From positions 496,001 to 560,000 of the forward strand of contig LSAX01000013.1 of assembly GCA_001557505.1 (NCBI GenBank): DNA of 64,000 bases, read 5' to 3'. Positions within the stretch are counted from its first letter, which is position 1; each line of letters begins with the position of its first letter. This document shows positions 10,329 to 21,671 of this stretch, piece by piece. The translations under genes were made by a program, and so were the position numbers. The notes below the pieces were generated by a model. That model was not told the DNA's origin and made no database searches. It saw only the letters and a program-made list of their open reading frames with translations. The stretch comes from Reticulascus tulasneorum (Eukaryota; Ascomycota; Sordariomycetes; Glomerellales; Reticulascaceae).

Positions 10329-13097
10329 TCACCAACCATTTTGACTCTGTTCTGGTACAGTATTCGAGTAGTCAATGTCATCGTTTATGTTCTCCGACAA
10401 AACTCGATGAAGGCCTGAGGGTATAATTAGGTTTTCTGAAGTTTGTGGTCCGATGGAGGCTTGAGGTGTGATGAGTGCTCGACCGCGAAGCCATGGTATT
10501 GCTACTGAGTGTTAGTAAACTCACAGAAAGAGCAGATACATGGTAGAAAGGCACATACGATTGTCACGGGTAGGTTTGTAAAAGGAGGCATCACTTCCGT
10601 GGGCCATTCTATCAATCGGCATCTCCGTGGGCAGAGTCGCCGACTTTAACGCCATGTTGTCGAACCGAGCAAGCACAGCAGTGATTGCGCGCACTGCCTG
10701 GTGAGATTCTCGAGATGAGGCATTGAACTCTGCCCAAACTCGATATGACTGACGCAGCTGGTCTACCAGCTTTTGTTCAGTTTGAATCTGGTCAGACGAC
10801 CGCGGGGAGACTGGGTGTGTCTTTTGTTGCACCAGCTCGTTGATGCGGACACAGAGAATACTGGTTGCTAAAAGAAAAGTATCCTTCATAAAGAGAGTTG
10901 AAACCTCTGAACGGTCCAAGGACAGCCGCCCGGGAGGCTTTGTTTCTTGATTTAGCATGTATTGATAATCTAGAATTTGCAGGGCGGCATCAATGCAAGC
11001 CGTCCGAGAGTAATCGCTGTTCGAAGAATGCTCATTTCGATGATGCAATACACATTTCGCTCGTTGAAGTAGAACCGCCAGGTCAATGCGACGCATAATG
11101 ATGTCGGGCCCATCCATCAGTGACCTTGCCATGGGCCGCATATGGAGATTCACTGGAAGAGAATCGTACGTCTTGTCGAGAAGCCCATCCAACTCCATGA
11201 CTTGCTCGGATGAGGGAGATGGCGAGATAGCCAAGTCTGATACTTCATTATACACAGCGAATAATTGGGTTTTTGCCACGACGTATTGCACCGGCGTGTT
11301 GAACATTGTTGGCCGCGAATTGGGTAGCACCGTGACTTGCTCGTCGAAGTCTTCGTCCTGGAGGTTTCGGGGTTCAAGAGTATCGCATTGCGACTCTCTT
11401 ATCATTCTAGGCAGCCCGGCCTGTGCAGATGCAAATGAGTCAATATGAGTCAGGACGGACCATATTCTTCGTCGCATTTCGCCTAAGAAGGAGGAGATTC
11501 TCGGAAATTGAGACGAGTCTCTGTGATATCCCATTCGCAACGCTAGTCGAACCAGAACTCCTAGAATGGCTAGGGTCTTTGAATCTTCAGAATCTTCGGA
11601 CTCAAGGTATTCAGCGTGCATGTAGAGAATGAGAGTTTCGATTGTGTAGGTTGGACGCTTCAGGTACTGCCCCAGAACAAGACATTGCGCAGTCCTTTCT
11701 CGGTAGATTCGAACTTCTTCAGGCTGTGGACGTCCTTGAAGCTGCTGATGGGATGCTGCCAAACACATCACAGAGAACAGTAGACCAATCCACATGATTG
11801 GAGTTTCTTGTGGGTGCTGCCAAAATTCCTCGTACTAACGTCTAGTCAGTGACTGCAGAACAGAGCGTACAGCCTCGAAATGTTAGGGAAACTGAGAAGG
11901 AAGAAAACATATCGCAAGTCGGCAGAAACTCTCAAAGGCACACATATACGCATTTTGTCATAGCTAATACAAAGGTTGCTTACTTCTTTCAGAAATGTAG
12001 GCCCATGAATTACCACTATCGCATTGATTAGTATCAGACACCATTGCAGACAACAGAGCCAACACACCTGTGTAGGTAGCTTTGCGAGTGAAAAACATTG
12101 CAAGCAGGCGATCGACGACTGTTCTCGGTGGCATTGACGCTAGTATTTCTTGTCCAGTAGTGCGTTTGAAAGGGCCAAACAACAGATCAGACTCATTTGG
12201 TTCCGAAAACGGCCCAAAGAGTCCGTTCTGAAGATCGAGTATAGTAGAGTTATGTTGACGAGCCTCTCTTACTTCGGGGATTTGTAGCTGTCCTTATCAG
12301 CCATGGATTCTCCATCGCATGTGGCAGTGTTTATCGTGCTGAGATACCTTGTCTAAGATTGAGCTCCAGTGCGTGCTTTCGACATACGTAGTTCCAATGT
12401 CATTCATACGGATTATGCCGGACTTATTGGTTGGATCGGTTGAACTATCTGGTCGTAACAGAATCGATTCCTCATTAGGCATACGGTCTAAAGTACTCCA
12501 AATTTCGGCGTTATGGTCTGCTGAAGGTGAATTCATAGGCACGTCGGTCGTTGAGTCTCTTGAGCTCCGGTTAGGTCTAGCCGCGGCTGTTTCTCCCACT
12601 CGAGCTCCGTGCGTATCTTGATCATGCTCAAAGGCCGCCGATGGACTGATCACAGCGGTCTGCTCAGGATCGGGATAGATGCAGGACCGTGAGACTCCCC
12701 GACGAATGCAGTTTCCACATGGCTGATTCCTGTCACACTTCTGCCTAGCAAAACAACGTGAGCGACTGACACTTTGCACGTTTGAAAGTCATTCAAAAAG
12801 CCGGCAACCATGATGCAAATGGAATGAGTCTAGGTTGGGCAGCCATTCTTTTCTGAAGATCTCTCTCGATAACATATACTGGTGAAATCCCAGTCCACCA
12901 GAAGTACACCGACGGAGATCTGGTTCCCAGATTCCAAAGATATCTGCAACCCAACCCAAGCTTTATCGTGTGTGTATCTCCTCACAATTAAGAGAATTAA
13001 CATACTTTCGCCGCCGGCACTGGTCACAGGAGAGTTGGGCTTTATCCCTTCGTCGACTTGGGATGGGCACCCTTCTCTCTGCGGAGTCCGACATCAT
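10329..13097 (-). CDS. Zn2Cys6 transcription factor with fungal-specific TF domain
   Basis: Six exons (13097-13006, 12744-12348, 12287-12068, 12015-11984, 11834-10559, 10504-10329) join in frame to about 730 residues, typical of the family. The binuclear zinc cluster is split by the first intron: SCDQCRRRK, then QKCDRNQPCGNCIRRG and SCIYP, giving all six cysteines at about residues 24-55. The middle-homology (Fungal_trans) domain lies in the long exon, with segments such as RRRIWSVLTHIDSFASAQAG and LPRMI. Intron 1 is 261 bases, unusually long here. The last exon is inferred from a canonical GTATGT donor and CTAACACTCAG acceptor; it replaces an otherwise immediate stop and ends in LPWLRGRALI-type sequence, so the C-terminus is less certain. 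It is a nuclear regulator of unknown targets; the CipB-like oxidoreductase gene 920 bases away in the opposite direction is a candidate. Confidence 0.88.
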
Positions 13098-14016
13098 GAA
13101 AAGGGAAAGAAATAGAAAGGGGAAGAGAAGATACAAATGCCAATGTCTTGGTCGACGGGTCTCATGGCGATAGAAGCATACACTGGGCACGGATTCCAGC
13201 TGCAGGATTTCTCCTTCTTATGCTCACTTTGGCCTTGGCAAAGTATGTCTGCCCCCATGAAGTCCACAGGAAACGAGATCGCGGGCTCGATCCAGAGCCG
13301 ATAAGCTAAGCCCGAAGAGGATATTTTGATAAAGCCAAGTCTTCCCGATCGTCCGACCCTCCGATCATCCGAAAGGTCGATGACGCGACAATAACCAGCA
13401 CTTGCTTTTGCCATTGGACAACGGGCCTGCACTAGCCAAATATGGCCACTTTGTGAGTACGAGGGAATGCCCTTCTGCCCCACTAATCGAAGCTGTCAGA
13501 CGCGATCCCGCCGGACAAAACTGGCCCATCATAGCTCATCTCGTTCAAAAGCTTCGACAAGTGGCTGAGTTGGCTGACTGGCTCATTGCTTTAGCAATGT
13601 GACCCACCGGTGCCAGCCCCGATACCAGATCGGGAGGCAATGCGCGCCGTGGAATCGTCCCGACCGCTGAAATAGCCAAACTTGCAGGTTTCCATGCCGC
13701 ATCTCACACCTACCGGGCCAAAAGTGACCCTCTCCACGCCTCTTCGATCATCCGATGGCATTTACACCGAGTGGATCGTGGGGTGACGATGGGAAGAAGA
13801 GACTGCCCGTCGCCGGCCACGTCTCGAGTGCGAGTGAGCCAGAAGATTGAGTATAAGTATCGGTGAAATGACTGTCACTTCAGAAGCAACAATCTCATTA
13901 CCTAGAAGCCAGCATCCAGAACATCCCCCTGCCTCAAGCCATCTCACTCAACCAAGGATCACAAATTCTGTTGAATCGTCACATCCTTGGCAAGATAGCC
14001 TACCTCTTCTCTCAAA
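13098..14016. other. Divergent promoter region
   Basis: Shared upstream region of the Zn2Cys6 regulator and the CipB-like oxidoreductase gene. It holds several CGG/CCG triplets (for example around 13360-13380), but no clear paired regulator site could be fixed by eye. Confidence 0.4.
13852..13857 (+). promoter_or_regulatory. Possible TATA box of the CipB-like gene
   Basis: TATAAG lies 165 bases upstream of the ATG at 14017. The distance implies a 5' leader of roughly 130 bases. Confidence 0.35.
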
Positions 14017-15123
14017 ATGCCTACCAATAGAGCTGCCTACCTCCCAGCCAAGAAAGCCCCGGCCCTCGAAGTCAGAACCGCGCCGTATACACCGCCCAAG
14101 GCCAATGAAATCGTCATCAAGAATGCCGCAGTCGCCATCAACCCTCTCGACTGGCTCGTCCAGCAAAAGGGCGACATCATGTACGGGTGGCTGAAGTACC
14201 CATTCATCATGGGCGCTGATGTCGCCGGCGAGGTGGTCGAGGTCGGCCCTGGTATGACGCGGTTCAAGCCCGGCGATCGTGTTCTTGGATTCGTGAGGGG
14301 CAGCGACGAGAAGGTCAACCTCTCCTCCGAGGGCGGCTTCCAGGAATACACCGTCCTGCAAGCGGATCTAACCTCGCCAATCCCGGACAGTATCTCGTAC
14401 GAGAGGGCAGCTGTCATCCCACTGGGCGTCGCCACTGGCGCCGCTGGCCTGTTCGAGAAATCCCAGCTGGCACTACAATACCCTTCCATACCCGTGAAGC
14501 CAACGGGCCAGACATTGCTCATCTGGGGCGGCTCGACCAGTGTCGGTTGCAATGCGATCCAACTTGGCGTCGCAGCCGGCTACGAGGTCATCACCACATG
14601 CTCACCAAAGAACTTCGAGCACGTCAAGCGCCTCGGCGCAAGCCAGGTCTTCGACTACAGGAGCAAGACGGTCGTTCCCGACATCATCGCCGCGTTCAAG
14701 GACAAGACCGCCGCTGGTGCATTCGCCATCGGGCAAGGCGGGGCCGAGGCCTGCATGGAGGTGCTCGACAATTCTACCGGCAACAAGTTTGTTGCGCTGG
14801 CGACGTACCCGGTGCCTCAAGAGCAGCCAAAGAGTCTGGTCATGCTGCGGACGGCATATGCTTTCGTCTCTTGGATCGCTGCCTACAAGGTGAAGGGGCT
14901 GGTCAAAGGCATCAGGTCCAACTTCATTTTTTCCACATCCATCGCGTTCAACGAGGTCGGGAAAATGATCTTCGCGGACTACCTACCCAAGGCTCTGGAG
15001 CAAGGTTCCTTTGTGCCGTCTCCAGAGCCAGAGGTGTTTGGGAAGGGTTTGGAAAGCATACAGCCAGCGATGGACCACCAGCAGCTCGGCGTGTCAGCGA
15101 AGAAAGTGGTCGTTGCTCTTTGA
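14017..15123 (+). CDS. CipB-like zinc-binding-type oxidoreductase (MDR superfamily)
   Basis: A single exon encodes 368 residues, normal for fungal medium-chain dehydrogenase/reductases of the CipB and trans-enoyl-reductase type. The N-terminal GroES-like domain contains INPLDWLVQQ, FIMGADVAGEVVEVG and FKPGDRVLGF. The Rossmann part contains the nucleotide-binding loop WGGSTSVGCNAIQLGVAAGY and LGASQVFDYRS. Zinc-ligand cysteines are absent, as in the non-zinc, NADPH-dependent members. The enzyme probably reduces an activated double bond or a quinone with NADPH; the substrate cannot be told from the sequence. No polyketide or peptide synthase is in the window, so a role as a trans-acting enoyl reductase has no local support. 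It is transcribed away from the Zn2Cys6 regulator gene. Confidence 0.9.
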   Translation: MPTNRAAYLPAKKAPALEVRTAPYTPPKANEIVIKNAAVAINPLDWLVQQKGDIMYGWLKYPFIMGADVAGEVVEVGPGMTRFKPGDRVLGFVRGSDEKVNLSSEGGFQEYTVLQADLTSPIPDSISYERAAVIPLGVATGAAGLFEKSQLALQYPSIPVKPTGQTLLIWGGSTSVGCNAIQLGVAAGYEVITTCSPKNFEHVKRLGASQVFDYRSKTVVPDIIAAFKDKTAAGAFAIGQGGAEACMEVLDNSTGNKFVALATYPVPQEQPKSLVMLRTAYAFVSWIAAYKVKGLVKGIRSNFIFSTSIAFNEVGKMIFADYLPKALEQGSFVPSPEPEVFGKGLESIQPAMDHQQLGVSAKKVVVAL

Positions 15124-16239
15124 AGTTATTTCGGAAATTTGGTCGAGGATGATGAACGGATGTATATTAGTACCCGAACATTATGGCCCAAGATTATGCA
15201 CATAGGGCTGATCGGCTGTGCTTGGCGTCTCGTGGTGGGATAAGGAAGTAGATTACACATGATCGGGCAGATAATAATAATACTGCACAATGGTTTTGAG
15301 CGGACGCCGGTCGGAAAACGTCAATCCACTTCCTCATGGTGAGATTTCCCCGTGATATAATAGGCAGGATAATTACCCGATTACACTCAGCGGAGACTAT
15401 CGATCGACCGGCATTGGGATGTTATCGGCATGGCCGCCGGGAAACTTTATAAAAAGCCACATCTGCATTCCAAGTAATTCGTAAGTATGAGGTGAGATAG
15501 ATGTGCGGCATGGGAAGTCCCATCGTGCACTGGAGCGGGCCAAGCCAGAGTCGGCCGCAGTGCGTGCTGCACGCACCAAGCGAAATCCCAGCAAGCCGGT
15601 GGAGAGCTGGGCGGTCCTCGTTCATTTCAGCTGAGTAGAGCGGCGTTGTGTTCTCCACATGGCGCGCCGCCCAGGTTACACCCCGGCATCTTAAGACGCG
15701 CTCTGATAGGACTGCGCATACGCCCATTGTTGGGTTCTCGTAGGCGTTGTTCCATTCGGAATCATCCTCACCCTCGCACCCTGGCTCTGTCAGCCCGCGC
15801 CGCCGCCGACCTAGCGTGATGGCTTGGCTCAAATTACCAATCCTGTGCGTTGGGGCTCAGCCGCACGTTGGAATAAGCCTCTCAACTATCGACAAGACCC
15901 TCCTGGTCGTGGCTTCAGCTGGCCTTTCGATGCCTGCGGGAATCCCAGACGCTAGAGATGACACAGCCCGGCTAGCGCTGATGGTCAACCTTAACGCAAT
16001 TTGGAGGCACTCCAGGGTCCTAAGCAGGAGCATGCTCATAATAATAAAACCCATCGCACGTCTTCGGTCCAAAGATCCCTTTTGTACTTCGGGTTCCCTA
16101 TTTCTTCTCGCACGTCCACGTCTTGTTACCATTCAAACTTAATCTCTTTCTTTTTGCTTGCTCTTGCTCAATCTCTCTCTTTTCATCCAACCACTCACTC
16201 ATACCACCAAAACCCCCACCACTCTTTACCTCCTCCAAC
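15124..16239. other. Intergenic, includes pyrimidine-rich promoter
   Basis: No gene is recognised. The last 130 bases before ATG 16240 are rich in C and T (TCTCTTTCTTTTTGCTTGC and CACC/ACCAC runs), as in strongly expressed fungal genes lacking a TATA box. Confidence 0.45.
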
Positions 16240-16978
16240 ATGCTGTCCAAGACCCTCTTCACCTTCGCCAGCCTTGTGGCTGCTGTTTCTGCCCTGGCAG
16301 TCACCAAGCCTGCTCTGGGAGACAAGTTGGATTTCTCCAAGACGAATGAGATCACCTGGTCCACCGTTGAGTACGCCGGAACCCAGTTCTGTCCAATTCC
16401 TGATGTTTGGAGCTAACTCTCGCGTGCAGCACCGATACCCCGACTCTGTCCATCTTCCTCGTCGATAACTCGGCGCAGCCCCCTGCGAGCATCGTGCTCG
16501 CAGAGACCGTCACGACCAAGGATGGAAAGTTCTCCTTCTCCAACTTCGTCGCAAAGGCTGGGTAAGTTGTTCCCCAAGTCTGCCATTTCGAGCCATCATG
16601 TGGCTCCGGGAAGCAGCTCTGGCGAGGACCATCCCATATACTAACGCCCTGTTCTCCTGCAGAGCCAACTACCAGATCAACCTGATGAGCAAGGACACTC
16701 TGAACACTGGCATTCTTGCCCAGTCCCAGCGATTTGAGATCACCAAATCTGGAAGTAAGAAAACCCCCGCTCGGTCCAGCTAATGCAACATCGGGAGCCC
16801 CTGTACTGACCTTTTGACTGCAGCTGGCCCAACCACCACCTCCGGACAGCCCAACCCTACCGAAACTTCCAACTCAGACTCGACATCTACCTCTTCCTCG
16901 TACGCCATGCCCACCGCTGTCGGTGCCGTCCTCGGTATGGCCGCCCCGGCGTTCGCCATCGCAGCCATGGTCCTCTAA
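16240..16978 (+). CDS. Kre9/KNH-like GPI-anchored cell-wall-type protein
   Basis: Four exons (16240-16370, 16430-16561, 16663-16754, 16824-16978) give 169 residues. A signal peptide is clear (MLSKTLFTFASLVAAVSALA). The body fits the Ser-Thr-rich GPI-anchored family (Pfam PF10342): LDFSKTNEITWSTVDTDTPT, LSIFLVDN, FVAKAGANYQINLMS and NTGILAQSQRFEI. A serine/threonine-rich linker and a hydrophobic tail (AVGAVLGMAAPAFAIAAMVL) complete a typical GPI signal. The protein should sit on the plasma membrane or cell wall; family members are linked to beta-1,6-glucan and cell-wall biology, but the exact job is unknown. The four-exon model is supported because each intron restores the family frame. Confidence 0.9.
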
Positions 16979-17758
16979 ATTAGCGCTTCGTGATATTTGT
17001 TATGGGGCAGTTTGGGCATGGAGTGTTGGGCACGCAAAACACACACGGCAGAGTGTGCACCGTTATTGGTTGGGTCCGTATAGAATGATCTAATATCAGG
17101 GCGTCATCGCCAGTTTGGGTATACCCCAATGTATGTCTATTGTTTGAGACTGATTGGAATAATTTATAACAATTACGTTCCTCAACATTTTGAACTGTTC
17201 TCCCACAAGCCAAGTCAGACGCCAAGTCAGTCGCCACGATATCCAAGGAAAATGGTATCTATGGTACAATGAAGCATGTGATCCGTGAGCAATACCGCGC
17301 TGCAAGTCAACCGAAATTCGACCTTAACTATGGGACTTTGTTAGGCGTGTTGCCCGCGATAGGAGGTGCTTGCTACTTCACAGAGGGACCAATTTGTGAT
17401 CAGTGAGTACTCATAGTTTCCACATCCAGAACACTAACACCTTGAATCGGTGACCGGGCTTATATGCTGTAGAGATGATGGCAATACAACACCAGTGCCT
17501 ACAACGGAATGCGCGAATGCGCGAATGTTTGAGTTCGTACCAGTCAATGCATTTACTTCAACTACCTGAGGATATGTACAGTCAACGTGGTTCCAACAGC
17601 AGCCATATACTCTGCGCGAGCCCGCCGCTTCCCCATTGCTTTCGGAGCAAGCTCGTACACAGCACGACAGTGGATTTGCCGCCAGTTTCAGGCTTCGGGG
17701 CTCTTGTCGACGCTGATGTACTCTTGGCCGACCGCCAAGTAGACATTGATGAGGTAAC
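16979..17758. other. Intergenic between convergent genes
   Basis: No gene is recognised. A short direct repetition of GCGAATGC occurs near 17510. This is the shared 3' flank of the GPI protein and the protease genes. Confidence 0.45.
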
Positions 17759-20608
17759 CTATAGAGGCCCGACCGAGTTACCAGCACGCGCATAGGAGAT
17801 GTTGAACGGTACAGTCTCAACCGAGTCCCAGTCCTTGGAAGTTGTGTTGTCGCCATAGATGCGAAGACAGCGGATTAGCAGCTTGTACTCGCCCGGGGGC
17901 GCGTAACCAGCCTCGCTCAAGCGACCTGTCCAGTTGAAGGTGCTACTAGAGTCAAAGACACCCTTCCAAAACTTTGGGAACTCGTCGATGGACCCGAGAA
18001 TACGCACGCCGGACACGATGCTCGTGTTTGTCGCGTTAGGATCCGTAGGCACCACGTCAATGTTGGCCTGTGGCGTGCCGAAGAGGCTGCCGTTGTAGAG
18101 GTTGATCGCGGGGACTCCCCATGTGGACCTCTCCGTCAAGTTGACGCCTTGTGGGGGCAGCACGAAGGACGAGCCCGTGGGCACCTTCCGCATTGTGCTC
18201 GAGTTGCGTAGGTACGTCACTTCTGGGTCGGTGTCAAACACGGCGGTCTTCTTCTCACTACCGATGATACCTAGGTACGGCACCGAGAGCGCGTCGCCGT
18301 TACTGCCGTTGACGGTAATGTAGCCGCTATACACGGGCAGGCGCAGCGGGTCGAGCCCCTCGGGCGGCGTGAGTGTCAATGACACGCTAGCGTTACCACC
18401 TGCAGGTACCTTGACCACAGTGCCCGATGTGAAGGTCACGCTCGCCGTCTTGCCGGTAACTTCGACGTCGTTGCGCAGTGCCAGGTGGTCGTCACCATCA
18501 AGGAAACTGTAGCCCGTCAAGGCGCCAACGTGGCCGATGGTGTACTCTACCGCTTCCGTGTAGTTGTTGCGGATCGTGAAGGTCTTGAGGCCAATGAAGT
18601 GATCCGAGTCGTTGAAAGCAAGCCCGCTGGGCGAGATCAGTGTCTGCGTGAGGGCCGCCGTGTGGGCCCGCGCGGCGCCACCACCCTGCTGCGGCACTGG
18701 TGCGAGCATGTCGGGTGTGCCGGCGGTTCCATATCTGTACGGACCTGCTTCGGCGGTGGTCGTGAGCAGACCCTCGAGCGTCGCCGGGTCGAATGTGCCG
18801 CGGATATTGCCGAGAAGGGCCAGAATGCCTGCGGTCAGCGGGGTGGCCATCGACGTCCCGGATAGAACTTCGTACACCCAGGGGCTGACGCCGTCCCCAA
18901 AATCTTGTGGGAAAGTCGACAGGATATCCCCTCCCGGAGTGAGGAATGCAGGTTTGATTCCGGCCCCGAAATCTGGACCCCAGGTAGTAAAGGAGCTGGC
19001 GTAGCCCGGGGTTAGCGTGTTGTTCTGCTCTTGGAGCGCGTCGGACCACGGTTGTCCAGTGACTGTGACTGTCACGGTCTCTCCGGCGTCCATCGCGTCA
19101 AGCCACTCGATGGCCGCAGCAATCGACACCATCGCGGCTCCCTGGAGCTCTGGCTTTCCGCCTGAGGCATTGGGTGGGTACAATGGCCGATCCGTGTAGA
19201 AGAGGATGAACCTCGCGCCTTTGGCCACTAGGGGGGCTGCCTTGGCCACGAATGTACAGTTTCCCTGTCGGAGGAGAACTATGCGGTTGGTAAGGTCTGG
19301 AATATTGTCGGAATAGGCCGAAGGATCGCAGCCAAACGATATGGTGTCGTTGGGATTGTAAGCCGGTGACCAAAGCGGCAAGGTCACGTTCCTCGTGTAT
19401 GGTGGAATCCCTACAGCGTATGGAACCGTTCTGTTGCTCGGCACTCCGTCGATAGTGGAGTTGATGCTGAAGCCTCTGGTCAGGTATATCGGGTTGTCTG
19501 TAGAGCCAACGGCCGTAACTCCTACGCCACATGCCGGACATTCGGCCTTCCACAAGCCGATTCCATCGTTACCGTTCGCACTGGCCACGGGGATGCCGCT
19601 CGCTGCAATTCGGGAGGCGACCGTACCGGGTGCACCGCCAGGGAACCCACCCCCAGAATCGGAGAGAGACATTGAGATGATGTCCATGCCATCCGAGGCA
19701 GCTGTCAGCATAGCCCTGACGACAATGTCATCGTCCACGCCGCCACTGCAGGAGAAAACTCGGTACATGCCAATTGTTGCCTCAGGGGCGGCTCCGAGAA
19801 CCCCGTACGGGCCCTTGCCCTGGGCTGCAATAATGCCGGCGACGTGAGTGCCGTGCCCGTCGCAGTCCATCGGGTCCGAATCTTGAATCGCTGTAGTCGC
19901 ATTGCCCTCCTCATAGTAGTCGCCAACGAAATCCCAGCCATAGGCAACTAAGCATCCTGGCCCGAAGCACCCACCAAGATCGGGGTGGAGATAGTCAATC
20001 TAGATCCGCAATAAGAACCTCTCTTAGCTTTCCCTTCACGCCATGCGCGATCAAATATTAAAATAAAATGCTCGAGGTTACTTACACCCGTGTCGATGAT
20101 ACCGATTTTAACACCCTTTCCCTTCTCGCCGTCTTTCTGGATTTGATCGACCTGAGTGATCTGGTGAGGCCGCAAAGCAGCTTGGAGAATATCCCTCTTC
20201 TCCAGCGATCCCTCTACTTTGCCGAACAGCTGACGATCGACTTTCGGACGGTGGATTATTGAGACCGGCCAAATCTGCTTGACTTGTAGCATTTCCTTGA
20301 TGGCAGCAGCGTGCTCGTCCTCTTTGGAGACATCACGGAGATTTATAGATGCTCCGTTGAAGATGTCACGGTGGTCTCTCAGAGTGTGCCGAGGAGTGGC
20401 AATGTCAGAGACCGAGTGGAAGAAGCTGTCCGCGTCCTAATCACGCCTTTTGATATCAGTTACCATCATGAGATAGGTGTCAGAGTGGGTCACGGGGACT
20501 ATTCACGTGGCCATCTTGCAACTCGACGATGAAGGCCCCAGGGACCAACTTCCCGTGAGCGCATGCGACAATGGCCAAGACGGCCGCTCCAAGGCCTCGC
20601 CAAAGCAT
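17759..20608 (-). CDS. Secreted subtilisin-like serine protease (S8A) with PA-type insert
   Basis: Three exons (20608-20507, 20436-20086, 19999-17759) encode 897 residues. A signal peptide (MLWRGLGAAVLAIVACAHG) is followed by an I9-type propeptide (FIVELQDGHDADSFF). The S8 catalytic triad is complete: Asp149 in GIIDTG, His200 in DCDGHGTHVAG and Ser534 in SGTSMATPLTAG, with the oxyanion Asn near residue 293 in SANGNDG. Between His and Ser lies a long insert with a protease-associated-like segment (LTNRIVLLRQGNCTFVAKAA). A C-terminal Fn3-like region of about 350 residues follows, as in minor extracellular Vpr-type and C5a-peptidase-like subtilases. Many NxT/S sites fit secretion. It would digest extracellular protein for nutrition or host interaction. 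All introns are GT-AG and each keeps the family frame. Confidence 0.95.
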
Positions 20609-20750
20609 CCTGAAAGGTATACCAGACCAGTCACCGTACGGATTCAGTGAAACCAGTTAGAAAACTGTTCCTAGGGGTGCTTGCGGCGCTGTCGAACGAG
20701 GACCCGAGGTTGAGCATTGCGCGATTGATCCATCCGGTGGCACGAGAGGG

Positions 20751-20757
20751 ATTTATA
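20751..20757 (-). promoter_or_regulatory. TATA box of the subtilase gene
   Basis: On the minus strand the sequence is TATAAAT, 143 bases upstream of the protease ATG at 20608. Confidence 0.5.
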
Positions 20758-21671
20758 CATTGCCACCGTATATTACCAACCCATGTATACATGATTTAAC
20801 TGACGCATATCTCTTATCGCCAGTTGCGATATGATTTAACACAGCCATCCGAAGCGGGCCAAGTCGTCCGTCGTGGTTCCGCGTTGATTTAGATGAACTA
20901 TCAAGGGTCTCGATCAGCGCACCCCACATCTGCCGGTAGATCTTCAACGCTCTAATTTGTCGGTTCCTGCGAAGCACGGAGAACCGAATAACCGCATTTT
21001 ATACTATCAATTAATCTCCGCACTGCAGACGCCCCTTAGAGCGGTGGGGGTGTACATCTTATCCGAAAATCGGGTATTTAGACCCAGCCGCTGGGCGAGC
21101 AGCATTCCGCCTCCACGGTTACTTGGATGTGGGGACCAAAGAATATTCTTCGAAGAGGGAATATCCTAGAGTAATAAAGTAACTCCTTGTACAATGATTG
21201 GCCGATATCAGAGTGTCGACGAGTGTCGTAAGGCTTTTAGGTGTTTCGTAGGAGATACTTTCATACAATGCTCATCCCCACCGTCCCCATTGCGCTCGAA
21301 ACCTTTTGCCGAAGTCTCCAGCCAGATAGCCGACAAGGACGGCAGCAAACTTCTGATGGCTGGAACTCTTTGCGGCATGGAGATGTTGGTTACCATCTGC
21401 AGGAATACGCAAAAGTTTGCGACGTAGCGACACGATTCAATTCAACACAGTAGTAGTTCTTGGTTTCACTATCGAAATCCCAGACTACCAAGCTAAATGT
21501 TTCATTCTATAATCTCTTTTTCTTAGCAAACTATTATGTTTATCCGCCGCAAGCTCGCAAGTTACCAATCAGGTCCCTCTCAACTAACAACGGAAAGAAT
21601 AGGAATAGAATCACAGTAGACTGCCTCCCTTCAGCAAAGCAAACATGAACATTGAGATCTTCACGAGATAC
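20758..21671. other. Intergenic, no gene seen
   Basis: The region is the upstream side of the protease gene and the 3' flank of the E2-fusion gene. Short frames have no family pattern. Confidence 0.5.

Noticed and set aside
14017..15123. Polyketide gene cluster around the CipB-like reductase
   Set aside because: No polyketide, peptide or terpene synthase lies anywhere in the window.
17759..19847. Open frames opposite the subtilase gene
   Set aside because: They are antisense shadows caused by the codon usage of a long G+C-rich coding exon.
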